DNA from: an uncultured Candidatus Pelagibacter sp. | Lineage (GTDB): Bacteria; Pseudomonadota; Alphaproteobacteria; Pelagibacterales; Pelagibacteraceae | Length of the DNA: 64,000 bases | NCBI GenBank assembly: GCA_905618805.1 | Contig: CAJQSZ010000002.1 | Span: forward strand, 1 to 64,000 | Direction of reading: 5' to 3' | Shown here: in pieces, positions 26,923 to 35,447 of the stretch | How positions within the stretch are numbered: the stretch's first letter is position 1 | Layout: each line of letters starts with the position of its first letter | Made by a program: the position numbers and the translations under genes | The notes under the pieces: model-generated | What the model saw: the letters and a program-made list of their open reading frames with translations, nothing else | Databases searched by the model: none | Told to the model about the DNA's origin: nothing

Positions 26923-28104
26923 ATGAAAAAACTATTTATTGCTGCATTTATATTCGTTTCAACTTTTACAACGAATATATTCGCAGAAGTTAAGATGGGA
27001 ATTATATTGGGATTTACTGGTCCCATTGAATCTCTAACACCAGCCATGGCTGCATCTGCAGAGCTTGCTTTTAAAGAAGCATCCGATTCAGGTTCACTAT
27101 TAGGTGGCGAAACTATTACAGTAGTAAGAGCAGACTCAACTTGTGTTGACTCAGCGGCAGCAACAGCAGCAGCTGAAGGTGTTATTGCACAAGGTGTAGC
27201 AGCTATTATGGGTGCTGACTGTTCAGGTGTAACAGGTGCCATTGCTTCAAACGTTGCCGTACCAAATGGTGTGGTAATGATTTCACCATCAGCAACCTCT
27301 CCTGGTTTAACTGAGTTGGCTGATAAAGGTTTGTTCTTTAGAACAGCACCATCAGATAAAAGAGGTGGACAAGTTTTGGCTGATGCAACTAAAGACAAAA
27401 AAATAAAGAATATAGCAATCACTTATACGAATAATGACTATGGAAAAGGCCTTGCAGATATGTATAAAATTGGTTTAGCTTCTCATGGCATTAAAGTAAC
27501 AACTGAACTTGCTCATGAAGATGGAAAGGCTGATTACTCATCTGAAGTAGCTACATTAGCTTCAGCAGGTGGTGATGCATTAGCTGTACTTGGTTATTTA
27601 GACCAAGGTGGTAAAGGTATAATACAGGCTGCTTTAGACTCTGGAGCATTTGATACTTTTGTTCTTGGAGATGGAATGGTTGGTCAATCACTTGCAGATA
27701 CATTTGGTAAAGATTTAAAAAAATCTATAGCAACAAGACCTGGATCAACAGGTAAAGGTGCACAAATATTTGCAAAAGTTGCTGGCGCAGCCAATATAGA
27801 TCCTGACGCGCCTTATACAGCCTCATCATATGATGCTGGTGCTTTACTTGTTCTTGCAATGCAAGCAGGTGGATCAGCTGATAGAGCCTCTATTGCTAAA
27901 AATGTAATGGCGGTTGCTAATAGTCCTGGAACAAAAATTTACCCAGGTGAACTTAAAAAAGGTTTAGACTTGCTAGCTAAAGGTAAGAAGATTAACTATG
28001 AGGGAGCAAGTGATGTTACTTTCACAAAAGAAGGTGATGCCACTGGATCTTTCTTGGAGCAGGTAGTTAAAAAAGGAAAATTTGAAACTACTAAACAAAG
28101 ATAA
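26923..28104 (+). CDS. Liv-type periplasmic solute-binding protein
   Basis: This 393-aa family 5/6 (Peripla_BP) binding protein has a signal peptide (about 1-22, ending IFA), then VKMGIILGFTGPIES, the classic opening of LivJ/LivK-like proteins, plus MGADCSGVTGAIAS. Two Cys near 67 and 97 may form a disulfide. It has its own ribosome site (AGAGGA) and a strong terminator. It is downstream of the LLM cluster in the same direction, and the LivHMGF genes lacking a binding protein lie just beyond on the other strand, so it most likely serves that importer. The ligand is unknown. Confidence 0.85.
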   Translation: MKKLFIAAFIFVSTFTTNIFAEVKMGIILGFTGPIESLTPAMAASAELAFKEASDSGSLLGGETITVVRADSTCVDSAAATAAAEGVIAQGVAAIMGADCSGVTGAIASNVAVPNGVVMISPSATSPGLTELADKGLFFRTAPSDKRGGQVLADATKDKKIKNIAITYTNNDYGKGLADMYKIGLASHGIKVTTELAHEDGKADYSSEVATLASAGGDALAVLGYLDQGGKGIIQAALDSGAFDTFVLGDGMVGQSLADTFGKDLKKSIATRPGSTGKGAQIFAKVAGAANIDPDAPYTASSYDAGALLVLAMQAGGSADRASIAKNVMAVANSPGTKIYPGELKKGLDLLAKGKKINYEGASDVTFTKEGDATGSFLEQVVKKGKFETTKQR

Positions 28105-28120
28105 TTAATATCTTAATTTT

Positions 28121-28154
28121 AAAACCCTCAGCAGTGAGAGTTGTTGAGGGTTTT
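28121..28154. terminator. Bidirectional intrinsic terminator between the binding protein and tauE
   Basis: The arms AAAACCCTCA and TGAGGGTTTT have a 14-nt loop and are followed on plus by a T8 run. On the minus strand the hairpin ends in TTTTAAAATT, so it may also stop leftward traffic from the opposite side. It lies 16 nt after the plus-strand stop. Confidence 0.88.
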
Positions 28155-28162
28155 TTTTATAC

Positions 28163-28924
28163 TTAAATATTACTTATAATTCTAAAAATACCTAATATTG
28201 AAATAAAGATAAGAAAATAGAAAACTACTTTTCTATAAGTTTCTTCTTTGCTATTTACAAAAAAATTATTACCAATAAAAACACCTATTGGTAAAATAAA
28301 AATTAATGGAATAACCCTATAAACAGTTGTCAGATCAACAATTCCAGCAAAAAAACTTAAAACAAAAGCGTAAATATCTGTTAAAAAAAATAAAGCTGCC
28401 AAGGAACCTCTGATTATTGATGGCTGTATACTTGTAGTTAATAAAAAAAGTGCTATTGGCATTCCACCCAATGTTATAAGTCCATTTAGAGTTCCAGAAA
28501 TTATTCCTGTAAAAATTTTTCCATAATCATTATTAATCTTTTGATTTGAATAACCTTTCATTAATAAAAATGAAAAAAATATTATCGACAAACAAACAGA
28601 TAGATGTGTTGTTTCTGGGTTTAAATGTCTTAATAAATAAAGACCTACTGGTGATCCAATCATTATTCCTATCAATATCTTAAGAACAAATCCCCAATCA
28701 ATCTTATTCCAAATATAAGGAACCATAAAAATGCTAATTATTACTTCTAATGCTAGAATTATAGGAACTATTTCTATTGCTGGAAGTATAAAAGAAAAAC
28801 CAGAGATGCATGTGGCTGAAAAGCCAAAGCCATTAAATCCTCTTATGATAGATGCAACCAATACTGTAAACATCATGAAATAAATTTCAACTAAACCATG
28901 ATGAAAATATAGTAAAAAATCCAT
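28163..28924 (-). CDS. TauE/SafE-family membrane permease
   Basis: This 253-aa protein has about eight hydrophobic segments and the TauE/SafE pattern IRGFNGFGFSATCISGFSFILP (read in parts) and GIMIGSPVGLYLLRHL. Family members export sulfite, sulfoacetate or related anions. It is convergent with the binding-protein gene and shares the strand of the downstream Liv genes, separated from livM by about 90 nt that contain a micro-ORF. The substrate is not known. Confidence 0.75.
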   Translation of the reverse strand: MDFLLYFHHGLVEIYFMMFTVLVASIIRGFNGFGFSATCISGFSFILPAIEIVPIILALEVIISIFMVPYIWNKIDWGFVLKILIGIMIGSPVGLYLLRHLNPETTHLSVCLSIIFFSFLLMKGYSNQKINNDYGKIFTGIISGTLNGLITLGGMPIALFLLTTSIQPSIIRGSLAALFFLTDIYAFVLSFFAGIVDLTTVYRVIPLIFILPIGVFIGNNFFVNSKEETYRKVVFYFLIFISILGIFRIISNI

Positions 28925-28938
28925 CTTATTTTTTTTCT

Positions 28939-29007
28939 TTAAAAAATATATTTATCACCAATGTACATAGCCCATGCTACTGCTGCTCCAAGTATAATAT
29001 ATTTCAT
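28939..29007 (-). CDS. Candidate 22-residue membrane micro-protein
   Basis: An ATG frame immediately after livM (7 nt beyond its stop) encodes a 22-residue peptide: a hydrophobic core (IILGAAVAWAMYIG) capped by a Lys near the start and DKYIF at the end. It fills most of the livM-tauE gap. Composition and placement suggest a genuine single-pass micro-protein in the Liv operon, but there is no homology evidence, and chance cannot be excluded at this length. Confidence 0.4.
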   Translation of the reverse strand: MKYIILGAAVAWAMYIGDKYIF

Positions 29008-29014
29008 AATAATT

Positions 29015-30385
29015 TTATTTTATTTCTATTTTCTCAGGAAGTATACCTTTAGGGCGGTACCTCATAATTAACAATAAACCTATTCCCATCATTAAATATC
29101 TAAAATAAGGAACGCTCTCTGTTAAATGTACTTTAAGCTCATGAGTCTCTGGAAGACCCACTGTGGACAAGTTAATCAAGAATAGGGATATTGGTGCAGC
29201 CTCAATCCACAAAAACCATACTGCAAATCCTCCTAAAATAGCCCCAAAATTATTTCCACTACCACCAACAATTACCATTACCCAAATTAAAAAAGTATAC
29301 CTCATAGGTCTGTAGCTACCAGGTGTGAATAAACCATCTTGTGTTACAAGCATAGCACCCGCAATGCCAACTATTGCTGATCCTAAAATAAATATTAACA
29401 AATGTTGTTTAACAACATTTTTACCCATTGCATTGGCTGCTTCTTCATTGTCTCTAATGGCCCTCATCATTCTTCCCCAAGGAGAGTAAAGTGCTTTTTG
29501 AGTAACTATTAATAAAGCTATAACTACAATTAAAAATAAACCTGAATAACAAAGTTTTACAAAAACTGAAGATCCTTCAATAACTAACTGATTAAGTGCG
29601 GCTTGTTTATCTGCAATATTGGAAATTAATTCTAATTTACCTGAATTAAATTTTGTAACTAAATTTATAAACCATTCAGCTTCCTGAAGATTAACCTCAT
29701 AAGGAACTGGTCGATCTAATCCAATTACGTTCTTAACACCTCTTGCTAACCAATCTTCATGTTTGATTATAGCAATAACAATTTCTGAAATAAGTAATGT
29801 AGCAATAGCTAAGTAGTCTGCACGCAAACCAAGAGCAACCTTACCTACTACAAATGCTAATCCCGCAGCAAAGAAGGCTCCAACTATCCATGAAAATACT
29901 ATTGGCAGACCTAAGCCACCAAGAAATCCTGTTGTTGCTGGGTTTACTGCTTCGATTGCTTCAATGCCTGATTCAGAAGTAATTCTTATAATTACAATTC
30001 CAGCAATTATAATTCCTGCAATTCCATAAGTTCTTATTTTTGTTTTTTCAAAATGTTTTAAAATGAACCTAATGATAAAAATCATCGCAATTATCAACCA
30101 TAAACACATTAAAATATCAAATCCACCTGCACGCCATGCTTCTTCAACAGGATCAACTGATATTAAAACTGCAGCTAACCCTCCTAACGCTGCATAACCC
30201 ATAAGACCAAAATTAATCAGACCAGCATAGCCCCATTGTACATTTGCCCCCATTGTCATCACTGCAGAAATTAAACACATATTAAAAATTGAAAGGGCAA
30301 CATTCCAAGACTGAAATATTCCAACTAAAATAATTAAACCCATCATTATTGAGTAAGCCAAAATAATATTTAGATTCTTTCTCAA
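29015..30385 (-). CDS. livM: Liv-type ABC permease LivM (system 1)
   Basis: This 456-aa branched-chain/hydrophobic amino-acid-type permease has about ten to twelve membrane segments. The cytoplasmic coupling loop SPWGRMMRAIRDNEEAANAMGKN (near 315) is diagnostic. An N-terminal GYAGLINFGLMGYAALGG and a periplasmic insertion between about 215 and 270 make it longer than most LivM (300-425 aa). It overlaps livH by 4 nt. Confidence 0.88.
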   Translation of the reverse strand: MRKNLNIILAYSIMMGLIILVGIFQSWNVALSIFNMCLISAVMTMGANVQWGYAGLINFGLMGYAALGGLAAVLISVDPVEEAWRAGGFDILMCLWLIIAMIFIIRFILKHFEKTKIRTYGIAGIIIAGIVIIRITSESGIEAIEAVNPATTGFLGGLGLPIVFSWIVGAFFAAGLAFVVGKVALGLRADYLAIATLLISEIVIAIIKHEDWLARGVKNVIGLDRPVPYEVNLQEAEWFINLVTKFNSGKLELISNIADKQAALNQLVIEGSSVFVKLCYSGLFLIVVIALLIVTQKALYSPWGRMMRAIRDNEEAANAMGKNVVKQHLLIFILGSAIVGIAGAMLVTQDGLFTPGSYRPMRYTFLIWVMVIVGGSGNNFGAILGGFAVWFLWIEAAPISLFLINLSTVGLPETHELKVHLTESVPYFRYLMMGIGLLLIMRYRPKGILPEKIEIK

Positions 30386-31392
30386 AGTACTTTACCTTTA
30401 AATATGCCATTTGGTCTGTAGAGTAAAACAATCACCAGTATAGAAAATGATACAGCAAATTTATAATCAGTTGATAATAATTGCACTAAAGTTTCAGGCT
30501 CCATACTTTCTGGTAAAATATACATAAAAAATTTCTTATACGCATAAGTTATAAATATCTCTGAAAAAGCTATAACGTACCCACCTAAAAATGCTCCAAA
30601 TGGGTTTCCTATGCCACCAACAATTGCTGCAGCAAAAATTGGCAGCATATTATTAAAATATGTAAAAGGTTTGAAGCTTTTGTCTAAACCATACAATGCG
30701 CCTCCAATTGTTGCCAAAATGCCTGCTATAATCCATGTAATCATGACTACTCTTTTAGGATCAATTCCTGATAATAGAGCCAAATCTTCATTGTCTGAAT
30801 AAGCACGCATACTTTTTCCTGTTTTAGTTTTATTTAAAAACCAAAATAAAATTGAAACCAATATTAATGTTATAAATATTGTTAATACTTGACTGGATTT
30901 AATTGCTAGACCTTCATTAAGTCCTGTCATTTCTTTAAACTCACCTGCTTTAATTATAAATTTTTCCCCATCAAAAAATCTTCTATCACTAGGGCCAATA
31001 ATTATTCTAACTACAGCTTGTGTTACAAACATTACACCAATACTTACCATTGCAAGTTGTACTGGAGGGCTCTTGTTAACCCTGTAGTATCTAAATACAA
31101 ACTTATCTACAAAAAGCATATAACCAATCATAAAAAATATTGCAAAAGGTATAGCAAGAAGAGCTGTTGGCAAAACTCCTAGAGAAATACCAATTGATTG
31201 AAAATACCAAGTAATTAAAATGGTCACCATTGTTCCAAATGCCATCATGTCTCCTGTTGCAAAATTAGCAAATCTTAAAATCCCATAAATTATAGTTACA
31301 AATATTGCGCCAAGTGCTAGCTGTGAACCATAGGTAAGAGCAGGAACAAAAATATAATTTAATAATAATATAATGGCATTTAAAAAATCCAT
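30382..31392 (-). CDS. livH: Liv-type ABC permease LivH (system 1)
   Basis: This 336-aa inner-membrane permease has the N-terminal GAIFVTIIYGILRFANFATGDMM motif region (read in parts) and the coupling loop KTGKSMRAYSDNEDLALLSGID near 190. It is partner of the 456-aa LivM, with a 4-nt overlap, and follows livF by 1 nt. Confidence 0.88.
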   Translation of the reverse strand: MDFLNAIILLLNYIFVPALTYGSQLALGAIFVTIIYGILRFANFATGDMMAFGTMVTILITWYFQSIGISLGVLPTALLAIPFAIFFMIGYMLFVDKFVFRYYRVNKSPPVQLAMVSIGVMFVTQAVVRIIIGPSDRRFFDGEKFIIKAGEFKEMTGLNEGLAIKSSQVLTIFITLILVSILFWFLNKTKTGKSMRAYSDNEDLALLSGIDPKRVVMITWIIAGILATIGGALYGLDKSFKPFTYFNNMLPIFAAAIVGGIGNPFGAFLGGYVIAFSEIFITYAYKKFFMYILPESMEPETLVQLLSTDYKFAVSFSILVIVLLYRPNGIFKGKVL

Positions 31393-31393
31393 A

Positions 31394-32101
31394 TTATCCT
31401 CCTAAAAATGAGCTTCTTACTCTTGGGTCATTTAATAATTCTTTACCAGTTCCTGAATAACGATTTTCACCAGTAACTAGAACATACCCTCTATCAGAGA
31501 TATTAAGGGCTTGTTTTGCATTCTGCTCAACCATCAATATTGCAACATTAGTTCTTTTGACTTTAATGATATGATCAAATAATTCATCCATTACTATTGG
31601 GGATACGCCTGCTGTAGGCTCATCTAACATTAGAACAGATGGCTTGATCATTAATGCTCTACCAAGAGCTACTTGTTGCCTTTGACCTCCTGACAATTCA
31701 CCAACCAACTGATTCCTTTTTTCTTTTAATATTGGAAACAGTTCATAAATTTCGTCTATAATATTTTGATAATCACCCTCTCTTAAGTATGCACCCATTT
31801 CCAAATTTTCTTCAACACTCATGCCTGCAAAAACATTTTTTGTTTGCGGTACAAATGAAATTCCCTCTCGAACTCTATCCTGTGGTGAAAGTTTTGAAAT
31901 ATCTTTTCCATTAATTGCAATAGAACCAGATTTTAAATTTATAAGACCAAGTAGTGCTTTCATGGCAGTAGATTTTCCCGCACCATTCGGTCCTAGAATT
32001 GATACTATTTCTCCTCTATTCACATTAATAGAGCAAGAATTAATGATATCCGGTCCAGTACCATATCCACCTGTCATTTTTACACCTTCAAAGAAAGCCA
32101 T
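31394..32101 (-). CDS. livF: Liv-type ABC ATPase LivF (system 1)
   Basis: This 235-aa ATPase has Walker A GPNGAGKST (near 38), signature LSGGQRQQVALGRAL and Walker B VLMLDEPTAGVSP. The LivF-type ending VLVTGENRYSGTGKELLNDPRVRSSFLGG is clear. It overlaps livG by 1 nt. Confidence 0.9.
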   Translation of the reverse strand: MAFFEGVKMTGGYGTGPDIINSCSINVNRGEIVSILGPNGAGKSTAMKALLGLINLKSGSIAINGKDISKLSPQDRVREGISFVPQTKNVFAGMSVEENLEMGAYLREGDYQNIIDEIYELFPILKEKRNQLVGELSGGQRQQVALGRALMIKPSVLMLDEPTAGVSPIVMDELFDHIIKVKRTNVAILMVEQNAKQALNISDRGYVLVTGENRYSGTGKELLNDPRVRSSFLGG

Positions 32102-32886
32102 TAATTATCATCCTTTATTTTTGATCCTCTACCTAGGTAGCTTTCGATAACTTTCTCATCTTTTTTTGCTTCCTCTGCAGTTCCTTCAAATAAAACTGAA
32201 CCTTCTGCCATAACAATAACTGGGTCACATAATCTACTTATAAATTCCATATCATGTTCAATCATACAGAATGTATAACCTTCTTCTTTATTTAATTTAA
32301 GTATTGCCGTTCCTAAGTCTTTAAGTAATGTACGATTAACACCGGCACCTACTTCATCAAGTAATACTAGTTTAGCATCAACCATCATTGTTCTTCCTAG
32401 TTCTAATAATTTTTTTTGACCTCCAGATAAATTTCCAGCTAATTCATTAGATAGATGCTTTAAATTTAAAAAATCTACCACATCTTGGGCCTTTTGTTTT
32501 ATTACAAGCTCTTCTGTTCTAACTAAGTTAGGTTTTAATAAAGCTGTCATTAAGTTCTCACCTGATTGATTTGCTGGTACCATCATTAAATTTTCTAGTA
32601 CTGACAGATTAGTAAATTCGTGGGCAATTTGAAAGGTTCTTAATAGTCCTTTTGAAAATAGCTCATAAGAAGGAACATCTGTGATGTCCTCATCGTTAAA
32701 GAAAATTTTTCCACTTGATGTCTCAAGATTTCCTGCAATCAAATTAAATAAAGTAGTTTTTCCTGATCCATTAGGTCCAATTATTCCAGTAATTGATTCT
32801 TTTTTAATCCTTAAAGAGCAATTTGAAACAGCAGCAATTCCGCCAAAAAATTTAGAAACATTTTCTATTTTTAGAATGTGTGGCAT
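32101..32886 (-). CDS. livG: Liv-type ABC ATPase LivG (system 1)
   Basis: This 261-aa ATPase has Walker A GPNGSGKTT (near 37), signature LSGGQKKLLELGR and Walker B LVLLDEVGAGVN, with the LivG-type tail IVMAEGSVLFEGTAEE. It is first gene of the minus-strand livGFHM series. No binding protein precedes it; the plus-strand Liv-type binding protein at 26923 is the obvious partner. Confidence 0.9.
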   Translation of the reverse strand: MPHILKIENVSKFFGGIAAVSNCSLRIKKESITGIIGPNGSGKTTLFNLIAGNLETSSGKIFFNDEDITDVPSYELFSKGLLRTFQIAHEFTNLSVLENLMMVPANQSGENLMTALLKPNLVRTEELVIKQKAQDVVDFLNLKHLSNELAGNLSGGQKKLLELGRTMMVDAKLVLLDEVGAGVNRTLLKDLGTAILKLNKEEGYTFCMIEHDMEFISRLCDPVIVMAEGSVLFEGTAEEAKKDEKVIESYLGRGSKIKDDN

Positions 32887-32903
32887 AATAAAAATTTAAT
32901 TAA

Positions 32904-33605
32904 CTATAATCTAATTAATTTTGCAAGTTTTCTTAAATATGGATATAAAATTTTAATAAAAATATTATAGTTCCATAATTTTTTATAAGGGTTAGGCTCT
33001 TCAAATAAATTAGATAATTTATAGAATTTACCTAAACCATTTTCACCAAAATATTTAGTATAATGAGTTTTTTCCATGTTGTTATAATAAAATTCTTTTA
33101 CTGCGTCACTTGTTAAATCATAAACGATACATTGCCAGAATTTTGCTGATTCTTTTTTTATATTATAGCTTTTTCTGTATTCTATGTTGTCAATATCATC
33201 TATGAAGATTGCTCCATCTTTTTTGACATATTTAAAATATAGATTTAATAATTTGATAACATGAAAATTTTCATGATAACTATCGATATAAATTAGGTCT
33301 ACGCCCTTTTTTTTTATTTCTACAAAACTATTTAAAACATGGTCTATTTTTAAATCATCACTTTCTAAGAATTTCCAATTTTCAGCATTTGATACATTAC
33401 TACAGTCATTTATATCAACAGAATATACTTTTCCATTCAGTTTTTCTGTAAGCCAAATAAAAGCTTTAGTGGATGCGCCTCTTTCAACGCCAAACTCAAG
33501 AATAGTAGGGTTTTTTTTCTGTCTTAAAAAATTGCCCATTTTTGCTAGGTGACTTCCCTTGGGAAATTTTTCTATATATTCGTTTTCTAATATATTTTGA
33601 TTCAT
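32904..33605 (-). CDS. Class I SAM-dependent methyltransferase-like protein
   Basis: This 233-aa protein has a Rossmann-type opening, TILEFGVERGASTKAF (motif I, near 35), then VYSVDINDC, and a LIYIDSYHENFHVIKLL / GAIFIDDIDNIEYRK region, resembling Methyltransf_24-type (macrocin/cephalosporin-hydroxylase-like) enzymes. The C-terminal 40 residues are basic and aromatic. It lies 17 nt before livG and 5 nt after proC. Context gives no substrate. Confidence 0.6.
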   Translation of the reverse strand: MNQNILENEYIEKFPKGSHLAKMGNFLRQKKNPTILEFGVERGASTKAFIWLTEKLNGKVYSVDINDCSNVSNAENWKFLESDDLKIDHVLNSFVEIKKKGVDLIYIDSYHENFHVIKLLNLYFKYVKKDGAIFIDDIDNIEYRKSYNIKKESAKFWQCIVYDLTSDAVKEFYYNNMEKTHYTKYFGENGLGKFYKLSNLFEEPNPYKKLWNYNIFIKILYPYLRKLAKLIRL

Positions 33606-33610
33606 GATGA

Positions 33611-34378
33611 CTACCTTTCTAATCTTTTATTAATGTTGTTTAGTGTTTTTTCTAACTTTTTATAAAAACCTAATTTTGTTAACTCTCTCAAACTCTGCTC
33701 ATTTAACCCCTTTGGTGTTTGAGCATCATTTACTAGTTGTTTTAAATCTTTTTTTGAATTTACAACCGCATCTTCTGATAAAGCCAAAAATAAAGTGGTA
33801 ATATATTTTTGTGCAATATTTTTTTTAATACCTCTTTTAACCAACCAATCAGTCATCACTCTTAATAGTTCATAAAATGGAGCCATCATTGCAGAGACAG
33901 CCCAAAAATTAATTGAAGATTTTTCATTTTTAATCTCAATAGCCGATCCAATTTTATCAAAAAACTCTTTGACTTTTTTATTAGGAGGACAAATTGGAAC
34001 GGGTCCTTTTTTTAAAGAAATTGGTGGTAAAGGTATTGCTCTTATAATTTTTGCCTTAACTTTAATCGCTTTTTTTAATTGGTCTAAGGTTATAGTTGAT
34101 ATAAAACTTATAATTATTTGACTAGATTTAAAAATTAAATCCTTAATTATCTTTTTTCCTACAGTCGGGGTTACTGATAAAAAAACCCAATTACAGGTAT
34201 TCAATATTTCTTGATTATTTTTTGCTATTTTTATTTTACTGAATTTTTTTTTTAATTTTTTAGATGTTTCTTTGTTTCTTGGGGATATAACTATTTTTTT
34301 ATAAATTATATTTGATTTACTTATGCCAGTTATTACAGCAAATGCTATTCTTCCTGTACCAATAAAACCGATGTTCAT
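33611..34378 (-). CDS. proC: Pyrroline-5-carboxylate reductase-like protein
   Basis: This 255-aa protein belongs to the NAD(P)H-dependent reductase family whose classic reaction is 1-pyrroline-5-carboxylate to proline. It shows the dinucleotide motif IGFIGTGRIAFAVI (residues 3-16), RAIPLPPISLKKGP near 125 and the C-terminal dimer domain with VNDAQTPKGLNEQSLRELTK, the counterpart of the family's GGxTxxGL segment. That loop is degenerate and pairwise similarity looks low, so it may be a divergent paralogue. Confidence 0.7.
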   Translation of the reverse strand: MNIGFIGTGRIAFAVITGISKSNIIYKKIVISPRNKETSKKLKKKFSKIKIAKNNQEILNTCNWVFLSVTPTVGKKIIKDLIFKSSQIIISFISTITLDQLKKAIKVKAKIIRAIPLPPISLKKGPVPICPPNKKVKEFFDKIGSAIEIKNEKSSINFWAVSAMMAPFYELLRVMTDWLVKRGIKKNIAQKYITTLFLALSEDAVVNSKKDLKQLVNDAQTPKGLNEQSLRELTKLGFYKKLEKTLNNINKRLER

Positions 34379-34423
34379 TACTCTATAACTTGTAACGAGT
34401 TTATATTTTTAAGCTATAAATAA

Positions 34424-34457
34424 AAATAGCCCGTAACAAAATTGTTATGGGCTATTT
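34424..34457 (-). terminator. Intrinsic terminator of the outer-membrane barrel gene
   Basis: The long inverted repeat AAATAGCCC-G-TAACAA / TTGTTA-T-GGGCTATTT has a 2-nt top. On the minus strand it is followed by T-rich sequence. It lies 36 nt after the barrel-gene stop and isolates that highly regulated gene from proC. Confidence 0.88.
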
Positions 34458-34492
34458 AAAATATTGTTAAAACTTAGAATTATTTATTATTC

Positions 34493-35212
34493 TTAGTTTT
34501 TTCCAAAAGTGTAAGTCAACGCGATTTTAGCTTGTAAACCTTCTAGATTTTTTGCAGCAACTTCATTGTGGTTAACTGATCCAACGGCAGCGTTAACTGT
34601 TCCTTTGGCAATTCCATTATTTGTTGTTACGTTATCTAACTCAAGGTAACTAGTTTCTACTCTAAATCCAAAACCAGTTTCTTTGATAAATTTAGAATAA
34701 CCAAGACCCATCATACTTCCACTTGTACTTTTGTTTGCGTAAGTACTTCCAGATCCCATTACTTCTTTAATATCTAAGTCAGTCTCTACTGAACCAGCCT
34801 TAATATACATTCCAGTAAAATATGGTAAATTCAATTTTACGTACTTTGTATTCATATCATTAAAGTCTACAGACACATTAGCCTTTTGCCCATTTACATC
34901 ATTTTGTCTAGTTGTGTTAGTAGGAGTTGTAATTGAATCAGGCGTATGTTCGTAACCTAAAGAAACCCAATTACCAATACCAAGCTCAACAAATTGAGAT
35001 GTGTAACCATCAGTAAATACACCGTGTTCTGTTTTCTTCTGATAAACTACACCAGCACCATTCTCAGTTGTTTCTGTTGCAGAAGCACCGAAAACACCTT
35101 GGTTTGCAGCAAGTCCAGCAGTCACAGAAAACATTCCAAGACTTGGTCCAACAGCTTTAACTGACACAGTACTAAGTGCTATAAAAGCAATTGTTGTTAT
35201 TATTTTTTTCAT
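34493..35212 (-). CDS. Outer membrane beta-barrel protein (OmpW/OmpA-barrel-like)
   Basis: This 239-aa exported protein has a signal peptide (about 1-20, ending VKA). The rest is an alternating Gly/Thr/aromatic pattern with strands such as YVKLNLPYFTGMYIKAG, GLGYSKFIKETGFGFRVETSYLE and a last strand AKIALTYTFGKN, as in 8-stranded barrels. No function is readable. It is monocistronic, with its own promoter (35250-35277) and terminator, which suggests abundant expression. Confidence 0.7.
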   Translation of the reverse strand: MKKIITTIAFIALSTVSVKAVGPSLGMFSVTAGLAANQGVFGASATETTENGAGVVYQKKTEHGVFTDGYTSQFVELGIGNWVSLGYEHTPDSITTPTNTTRQNDVNGQKANVSVDFNDMNTKYVKLNLPYFTGMYIKAGSVETDLDIKEVMGSGSTYANKSTSGSMMGLGYSKFIKETGFGFRVETSYLELDNVTTNNGIAKGTVNAAVGSVNHNEVAAKNLEGLQAKIALTYTFGKN

Positions 35213-35249
35213 ATTTTTCCTTTATTCTTAATTATCTCGTTAACGTTTA

Positions 35250-35277
35250 TTTATATATATTGATGCATTATGTACAA
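35250..35277 (-). promoter_or_regulatory. Probable sigma-70 promoter of the barrel gene
   Basis: On the minus strand TTGTAC, a 16-nt spacer and TATAAA lie about 38 nt upstream of the ATG, with AAAGGA as ribosome site. The rest of the 235-nt gap up to 35447 is AT-rich with no gene or clear structure. Confidence 0.5.
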
Positions 35278-35447
35278 TATTCATCATAATTTGACAGGAA
35301 ATTTTGCCGTTAAGTAATTTTTTTAATATTAATGGTATATTTACAACACTATTTAACCTGTAAAATAGCCAATTATTTCATTACTTATTTTGATTTTGCA
35401 TTTTCAACTTCTGGTATACTGGATAAAAATTATTTTTTTTATTTTTA

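Noticed and set aside
26901-27422. 173-aa minus-strand frame opposite the Liv-type binding protein
   Set aside because: Shadow of a well-supported exported binding protein; its Ala/Ser/Pro-rich composition mirrors the codons opposite.
21963-28924. Alkanesulfonate (SsuD-like) pathway with sulfite export by TauE
   Set aside because: The LLM protein has the EHHF luciferase-type signature, not the SsuD type, and tauE is on the other strand beyond a terminator. Kept only as a remote alternative.
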